From NCBI GenBank assembly GCA_022567055.1, contig JADFHU010000141.1:1-9977 (forward strand): 9,977 nucleotides of DNA. The letters are read 5' to 3'. The notes under the pieces are model-generated. The model was not told the DNA's origin. It saw nothing but the letters and a program-made list of their open reading frames with translations, and ran no database searches. Positions 5,682 through 9,977 of the stretch are shown piece by piece (position 1 is the stretch's first letter; the number at the start of each line of letters is the position of its first letter). The position numbers were made by a program, and so were the translations under genes. This stretch comes from Planctomycetota bacterium. Its GTDB lineage: Bacteria > Planctomycetota > Phycisphaerae > Sedimentisphaerales > Anaerobacaceae.

Positions 5682-7595
5682 CTACTTATAACTCCTCTGA
5701 GAGGGCGTGACCGTTTCAAAGACGAGTTTTTCTTTGTGTAACTTCGGTTTCATACCGACCCCTTTGAACTCCCAGGCGGCCACGTAAGCGTATTTTTCGT
5801 CATCCCGCAGGGCCTCGCCCTCGGGGGTCTGTGACTCTTCGCGGAAATGTCCGCCACAGGACTCCTGCCGGCCCAGGGCGTCAATGACCAGTGTCTCGGC
5901 GAACTCCAGAAAATCTGCCACGCGACCGGCACGCTCCAAGACCTGGTTAAACTCCCCTTCCGATCCCAGTACGTTGACGTTCTCCCAATACTCTTTGCGA
6001 ATCTTCGGGATTTCTTCCAAGGCCTCCTTGAGCCCCGCTTCGCTACGGGCCATACCGCACTTGTCCCAGAGCAGACGACCCAGTTCTCGATGGAAATCAT
6101 CTACCGTGCGCTTGCCCTCGATGGAGAGTAGCTTTTGGATGGTGGCCTCAACCTTTTTCTGGGCGGTGCCAAAGGCCGCGCTTTCAACGGCCGAGGCCTC
6201 CAAGGGCGCCTGTTCCGCCAGATAGCCGCCGATGGTGTAGGGCAAAACGAAATAGCCATCCGCCAGTCCCTGCATCAGGGCACTGGCCCCCAGGCGATTC
6301 GCCCCGTGATCGGAGAAATTCGCCTCGCCAATGACGAAGAGGCCCGGCACATTACTCATTAGATTGTAATCCACCCAGAGGCCGCCCATGGTGTAGTGGA
6401 TGGCGGGATAGATCTGCATCGATTCCCGGTAGGGGTCGACGTCGACAATCTTCTTGTACATATCGAAGAGATTGCCATAACGGGCCTCGATGACGGGACG
6501 CCCCAGTCTTTCGATGGCATCGGCAAAGTCCAGGTAGACGGCCCTTCCCGTCGATCCCACGCCGTAGCCCTGATCACAGCGCTCCTTGGCGCTGCGGGAG
6601 GCGATGTCACGGGGGACAAGATTACCGAAGCTCGGATACTTGCGCTCCAGGTAGTAGTCGCGTTCGTCCTCGGGGATGGCACCCGGTGCCCGCCTGTCAC
6701 CCTTCTTCTTGGGGACCCAGACGCGCCCGTCATTGCGAAGACTCTCACTCATCAGCGTCAACTTCGACTGATAGTCCCCATGCACGGGGATGCAGGTGGG
6801 ATGGATCTGCGTGTAGCAGGGATTGGCAAAAAACGCGCCCTTCCGGTGGGCCCGCCAAGTGGCCACCACGTTGCAGGCCTTGGCGTTGGTGGAGAGATAA
6901 AACACATTCGCATAACCGCCGGTTGCCAAGACAACCGCGTCCGCCGCATACGAGGTGATGGTGCCATCGATCAGATTGCGTATCACGACTCCCTTGGCCT
7001 GGCCGTCGAGCAGGACGACGTCGAGCAGTTCGGAGCGGGGCATGAGACGGACGGTCCCCCTGCTCACCTCCTTCATGAGGGCGCTGTAGGCGCCCAGGAG
7101 TAACTGCTGTCCCGTCTGGCCGCGTGCGTAGAAGGTGCGTGCCACCTGAGCCCCGCCGAAGGAGCGATTGTCCAGGTACCCGCCATACTCCCGGGCAAAG
7201 GGCACGCCCTGGGCGACACACTGATCGATGATCTCGTTACTCACCTCGGCCAACCGATAGACATTGGCCTCGCGCGAGCGAAAGTCCCCTCCCTTCACGG
7301 TGTCATAAAACAGTCGAAAGATACTGTCACCATCGTTGGGATAGTTCTTGGCGGCGTTGATGCCCCCCTGGGCTGAGATGCTATGGGCCCGGCGGGGACT
7401 GTCCTGGATGCAGAAACTGGTGACGCCATAGCCCAGTTCGGCCAGCGTGGCGGCGGCCGAGGCCCCGGCCAGGCCGGTCCCCACCACGATCACGTGGTAT
7501 TTGCGTTTGTTCGCCGGATTGACGAGCTTCAACTTGAACTTGTGGTTCTGCCACTTCTGTTCAATCGGTCCCTCTGGAATGTTGGCGTTTAGCAT
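5682..7595 (-). CDS. sdhA: Succinate dehydrogenase/fumarate reductase flavoprotein subunit
   Basis: The 637-residue catalytic subunit that oxidises succinate to fumarate, or the reverse. VIVVGTGLAGASAA (35-48) is the FAD dinucleotide fold. RRAHSISAQGGINAAK (68-83) contains His71, the expected covalent FAD attachment site. Active-site landmarks include TQIHPT (262-267), PRDIASR (328-334), HYTMGG (400-405) and SDHGANRLGASAL (428-440). The insert pattern and the sequence of the FAD domain resemble type B enzymes of Bacteroidetes and epsilon-type fumarate reductases more than the E. coli SdhA type. No lesion is seen. The ATG follows TTGAGAG, and the gene begins seven bases after the sdhC stop. 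Direction of the reaction in vivo cannot be told from sequence; the lone cytochrome b subunit points to menaquinone. Confidence 0.97.
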   Translation of the reverse strand: MLNANIPEGPIEQKWQNHKFKLKLVNPANKRKYHVIVVGTGLAGASAAATLAELGYGVTSFCIQDSPRRAHSISAQGGINAAKNYPNDGDSIFRLFYDTVKGGDFRSREANVYRLAEVSNEIIDQCVAQGVPFAREYGGYLDNRSFGGAQVARTFYARGQTGQQLLLGAYSALMKEVSRGTVRLMPRSELLDVVLLDGQAKGVVIRNLIDGTITSYAADAVVLATGGYANVFYLSTNAKACNVVATWRAHRKGAFFANPCYTQIHPTCIPVHGDYQSKLTLMSESLRNDGRVWVPKKKGDRRAPGAIPEDERDYYLERKYPSFGNLVPRDIASRSAKERCDQGYGVGSTGRAVYLDFADAIERLGRPVIEARYGNLFDMYKKIVDVDPYRESMQIYPAIHYTMGGLWVDYNLMSNVPGLFVIGEANFSDHGANRLGASALMQGLADGYFVLPYTIGGYLAEQAPLEASAVESAAFGTAQKKVEATIQKLLSIEGKRTVDDFHRELGRLLWDKCGMARSEAGLKEALEEIPKIRKEYWENVNVLGSEGEFNQVLERAGRVADFLEFAETLVIDALGRQESCGGHFREESQTPEGEALRDDEKYAYVAAWEFKGVGMKPKLHKEKLVFETVTPSQRSYK

Positions 7596-7602
7596 AGTGC
7601 TC

Positions 7603-8322
7603 TCAAGGTCCCGGCGTCCCAGATTTGAAAGTAATGATGTTCACCACCATCACGTAGATGGGAATACAGCTGTAGACCAGACCGACCAGCAATCCGAAAC
7701 CCTGGCAGGCCACCTTCAGCTTGGGGCTCGGCGCCAGTCCGCTGAATCCAAATGTTTGCACAAAGCTCTGCAGGCCATGTGAGAGATGCAGGCCTACTGC
7801 AACCATGGCCACGATGTAGAACAAGCTGTTTAGGGGATTTCTAAAAGAGTTGAATACCACACCGTAAAGCCCCCGACGCACTTCATTGGGCATGATGCCG
7901 CGGGGACCGTCAGGGTCGGTGAAAGTGAAATCCAGGAGATGCCATATCACAAAGGCCAGAATAATCCCGCCCGTCCAGGGCATGAGTCTCGTGGCAAGGG
8001 ACCGTTCACCCTGGGATCGTTGAACATCGTAACGGGTCTTGCCCCGTGCCTTACTATTTTCGACGACCAGTAAGACCGTCACCGCCAGGTGGCTCACAAA
8101 GATCACGAGCAGACCCGCTTCGACTACAAAGAGCGCGGGACGCAGACTCGCCAGCTTATGCGCATAGGCGTTGAAGACGTCGGGCCCGGCAAAGAGCAGG
8201 AGGTTTCCCGCCAGATGGACCACCACGAAGAGAATCAGACAGAGCCCCGTGGCCGCCACAAACTGTTTACGACCCACCGACGAACTCAAGAAACCATGTT
8301 CCCCAAAGAGTGGAAGCCTCAT
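7603..8322 (-). CDS. sdhC: Type B succinate dehydrogenase cytochrome b subunit
   Basis: Membrane anchor of complex II, about 239 residues from the ATG at 8322. It has five transmembrane helices with one polypeptide holding two b hemes, as in Bacillus, Wolinella and Bacteroidetes enzymes that react with menaquinone. Probable heme ligands, numbered from the ATG, are His36 (VVHLAGNL), His78 (VSHLAV), His128 (IWHLLDF) and His179 (VGLHLSHG). A TTG at 8358 would add 12 residues, but the ATG gives the usual short N-terminus before SSSVGRKQ, and a promoter-like pair covers the TTG. Neither start has a Shine-Dalgarno sequence. It is the first gene of sdhCAB-ndk; no separate sdhD is present or expected. 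Confidence 0.93.
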   Translation of the reverse strand: MRLPLFGEHGFLSSSVGRKQFVAATGLCLILFVVVHLAGNLLLFAGPDVFNAYAHKLASLRPALFVVEAGLLVIFVSHLAVTVLLVVENSKARGKTRYDVQRSQGERSLATRLMPWTGGIILAFVIWHLLDFTFTDPDGPRGIMPNEVRRGLYGVVFNSFRNPLNSLFYIVAMVAVGLHLSHGLQSFVQTFGFSGLAPSPKLKVACQGFGLLVGLVYSCIPIYVMVVNIITFKSGTPGP

Positions 8323-8330
8323 AGCAGGGT

Positions 8331-8358
8331 AGAATATCGGTGAGGTTTTGAAAAGCAA
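8331..8358 (-). promoter_or_regulatory. Possible sdhC promoter giving a near-leaderless mRNA
   Basis: On the minus strand TTGCTT (complement of 8353-8358), a 16-base spacer and TATTCT (complement of 8331-8336) form a moderate sigma70-like pair. The start of transcription would fall only one to three bases before the ATG at 8322, which would explain the absence of a ribosome binding site. The boxes are imperfect, so this is a suggestion. Confidence 0.35.
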
Positions 8359-8409
8359 GACAAATTCAAGCCGATACTAAAACAGCGAGGAATCTGCCCG
8401 ACGACGCTC

Positions 8410-8957
8410 TCACTGGGGCGGGCATGCAACAGTCGCCGCACTGACCGGCCCCGCAGCCACCAGCTTTTTCCCTCTGGAATCCACCCTCAGGTTTAGGTGC
8501 TCTAACAAAACCGTCGCGTCGGCTCGAGGCCGAGCGAAGCGGCCTTCTGCAAGGCGGCCGAAGCAGGCGATGTGAGCATCGTCGATGGAGGCCAACGCCG
8601 CAGAGGGCCGCTGCAGCCGGCCGAAGCCAGCAGGGGTTTGTTAGAGTGCCTTAGGCCTTCCAAGGTTCTGACACCCAGTAGTTGCATATCGCCCTTCTGG
8701 GCAAATACGACTTCATCGACCGTGAATGCCCTATTCACGTGAATGATTGCGAATCCCACGGTCCGTGTGATGTTCTGACCATTCGCTATCACGAAGGGAA
8801 TGTCTTTCTTTTCGGGGGTGACGCCTATCTTGTTGAGGGTCTTCTCGCTGATCCAGGTGAATTCGCTGCCGGTGTCAACCAGTAGTCTCGATTCCCGCGC
8901 GGATTTGGAACGATCAACATGATTGTCAATCCTACAGCCAACGTCGAATGTGCCCAT
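8410..8957 (-). pseudogene. Retropepsin-like (clan AA) aspartic protease gene interrupted by a MITE
   Basis: The 5' part reads MGTFDVGCRI, then LLVDTGSEFTWI (25-36) with the catalytic Asp28-Thr-Gly motif, and a central domain ending LLGVRTLEGL (93-102). In this family of small (about 125-135 residue) bacterial retropepsin-like proteases the next residues are usually like NLxVD...KLVAAGP. Exactly that follows on the far side of the inserted element, in another frame: NLRVDSRGKKLVAAGPVSAA. Removing 158 bases (element plus one target copy) joins GGCCTAA to ACCTG and restores a 129-residue protein ending at 8410. With the insert, translation runs into the element and stops at 8502, giving 151 residues with a foreign tail and no last beta-strand. 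The ATG at 8957 follows GGGAGA. The gene lies upstream of sdhC in the same direction with no clear link to it. Confidence 0.8.
8496..8650. mobile_element. MITE of about 155 bp inserted in the protease gene
   Basis: The left end GGTGCTCTAACAAA (8496-8509) and the inverted right end GGCACTCTAACAAA (8650-8637) match at 12 of 14 bases. TTA (8493-8495 and 8651-8653), or TTAGG if the next bases are counted, is repeated on both sides as a target duplication. TNA-type duplications are common for IS5-group elements, but no transposase is present, so the family is a guess. The inside is GC-rich with nested hairpins, including GGCGATG/CATCGTC at 8567-8583. Confidence 0.75.
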
Positions 8958-9122
8958 TGCGTATCTCCCGTAAGTGCATTGCGAAACTCATTACCAAAGG
9001 GCATGCGTCGCCATTCCCCAGCCCGGCATAAACACACATATTCTTATCCCGAATATCATCTTATCTCAGGCCGGCTTCTCGTATGCGACTGTGCCGATAG
9101 AGCAATCTTACAGAGTTCCGTC

Positions 9123-9350
9123 CTAGGAGCCTGTCGGAAAATTCCGTCGTCGGCCCGAGAGCGAGCAATTTTTTCGCCTGGCAAAGACGGCGAAGCAGGC
9201 GATGTTTGTTCTATCGTCGGTGCAGCCGGATGCAGCCAGGCGGACAACAGCGGCTGCCTTGATCCGACAGTCGCTGCGACAGCAGCAGATAAAACGGTTC
9301 AAGAAAAAGGGCCGCTCGAAGCCAGATCGAATTCTCCGACAGGCTCCTAG
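9123..9350. mobile_element. MITE of 228 bp with 22-nt terminal inverted repeats
   Basis: CTAGGAGCCTGTCGGAAAAT plus TC at 9123-9144 pairs with 9329-9350 at 21 of 22 bases. The outer CTAG on each side may be a four-base palindromic target duplication, which would leave GAGCCTGTCGGA as the element end. No transposase or convincing gene lies inside; short open frames across it have no ribosome binding site. A core at 9191-9219 is shared with the element at 8496-8650. The stretch between this element and the protease start (8958-9122) shows nothing recognisable. Confidence 0.8.
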
Positions 9351-9513
9351 CACTCAAGGGGGAAGAAGTGGACTCCCGCGGTGTTTCGTGGGCCTACCGT
9401 AGTCTACGCTCGCCGTCAGGCGGGTAGCCGCGTTTACGACCCAGGGGACACCGTCACTCGACTGAAGACGGGGCGAGTTCTCTTCGCGCCTAGAAACCCC
9501 CGGCCCGGCCCGC

Positions 9514-9519
9514 TACAAT
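9514..9519 (+). promoter_or_regulatory. Possible -10 box of the alcohol dehydrogenase gene
   Basis: TACAAT at 9514-9519 is a good -10 hexamer ten bases before the likely ATG at 9530; no convincing -35 was found 16-18 bases upstream. As for sdhC, transcription would begin only a few bases before the start codon, and no Shine-Dalgarno sequence is seen. The rest of 9351-9513 holds nothing recognisable. Confidence 0.25.
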
Positions 9520-9529
9520 GGATCGCACT

Positions 9530-9913
9530 ATGCGGGCATATACCCTGGAACAACACGGCACAACGGAATCGGCTCCACTCCAACGGACCACCCTTCCTAC
9601 ACCCAGGCCAAAGGGAAATCAGATCCGGATCAAGGTATCTGTCTGCGGGCTATGTCATACCGATCTGGACACGGTGGAAGGTCGACTCGAACCGGATCGG
9701 CTGCCGGTAACGCCGGGCCACCAGATCGTCGGCACCGTCGATGCCCTGGGCCCGCAGGCATCCAAGCACCGCATCGGCGATCGCATCGGCGTCACCTGGC
9801 TCAACTGGGCCTGCAGGCAGTGCGAACACTGCCGCGCGGGTCGGGAGAACGTAAGTGGTCATTTTGCTGACACTCCGCTGTCGAAATCCAATTATTTTAA
9901 GAGCGTCTTATAA
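9530..9913 (+). pseudogene. Zinc-dependent alcohol dehydrogenase, truncated after about 107 residues
   Basis: The N-terminal catalytic domain of a medium-chain zinc alcohol dehydrogenase. From the ATG at 9530 (MRAYTLEQHG, the usual short N-terminus; ATG 9518 adds four residues) it shows VCGLCHTDLDTVEG with the catalytic zinc Cys and the following His-Thr-Asp, LPVTPGHQIVGTV with the His-containing PGH motif, RIGDRIGVTW, and CRQCEHCRAGREN, the structural zinc cysteine cluster. Family similarity stops after REN at about 9850. In intact relatives a fourth zinc Cys and about 220 residues with the NAD-binding fold follow; here 20 unrelated residues lead to TAA at 9911. The break coincides with a change to AT-richer sequence. 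Complete members run to 330-350 residues, so this is non-functional as it stands. Confidence 0.85.
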
Positions 9914-9977
9914 TAATCAAGCTCGCGTGGTTAGATGACCGATAAGACGTTTATGGTGTTAGGCACAATACTCATAG
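9851..9977. mobile_element. Probable end of an insertion sequence at the window edge
   Basis: From 9851 the sequence changes abruptly from GC-rich alcohol dehydrogenase coding to AT-rich DNA beginning GTAAGTGGTCATTTTGCTGA, in the manner of an IS terminal repeat; the look is loosely like IS21-family ends, which is a weak impression. A perfect TATAAT lies at 9909-9914, and an ATG at 9935 opens a frame (MTDKTFMVLGT...) that leaves the window. It could also be a recombination junction rather than an IS. Confidence 0.4.

Noticed and set aside
6396..7103. A 235-codon plus-strand frame within sdhA
   Set aside because: It is antisense to an intact, highly conserved flavoprotein gene and has no independent support.
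8360..8410. Possible terminator between the protease gene and sdhC
   Set aside because: AGCG/CGCT can pair on the minus strand before GTTTT, but the stem is four bases with a loop of about 17, too weak to call.
1..9977. CRISPR arrays, tRNA or rRNA genes, phage or defence genes
   Set aside because: No regularly spaced repeats, tRNA-like cloverleaf, rRNA signature, or phage or defence protein family was seen on either strand by eye.

Overview
The window is GC-rich bacterial chromosome with well-made metabolic operons set among broken genes and small repeats. The mix suggests a member or neighbour of the Planctomycetota/PVC or Hydrogenedentota groups: a Tat-exported Gfo/Idh/MocA oxidoreductase, a PQQ-type propeller fragment, a Bacteroidetes-like type B succinate dehydrogenase, a retropepsin-like small protease and a possible four-helix-bundle (S23) remnant. 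This taxonomic guess comes from protein character alone and is weak.

Layout. (1) Bases 1-302, minus: the 3' part of a PQQ-like beta-propeller gene that leaves the window on the left and has lost its 5' end. (2) Bases 303-755: repeat-rich intergenic DNA containing a 20-nt inverted repeat pair, a compound palindrome and a good sigma70-type promoter. (3) Bases 756-3569, plus: a tight three-gene operon doxX-like / Gfo/Idh/MocA / ApbE-like FMN transferase. (4) Bases 3570-3870: a gene remnant enclosed by a perfect 20-nt inverted repeat. (5) Bases 3898-4150, minus: a 54-codon small ORF with a strong ribosome binding site and a textbook intrinsic terminator. (6) Bases 4250-4350: a cluster of GC-rich hairpins. 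(7) Bases 8358-4425, minus: sdhC-sdhA-sdhB-ndk, with gaps of 7, 9 and 18 bases. (8) Bases 8410-8957, minus: a retropepsin-like aspartic protease gene interrupted by a ~155-bp MITE. Removing the element restores a normal 129-residue protein. (9) Bases 9123-9350: a second, 228-bp MITE bounded by 22-nt inverted repeats. (10) Bases 9530-9850, plus: the N-terminal third of a zinc alcohol dehydrogenase, cut off where unrelated AT-richer DNA begins, probably an insertion sequence end.

Function. SdhCAB forms the menaquinone-type succinate:quinone oxidoreductase (complex II) of respiration and the TCA cycle. Ndk, translated from the same transcript, balances nucleoside triphosphates and can use GTP or ATP made by the neighbouring succinyl-CoA step. 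The doxX-Gfo-apbE operon looks like a small redox module at the membrane or periplasm whose substrate is unknown. The right-hand 1.6 kb shows recent erosion by small mobile elements.
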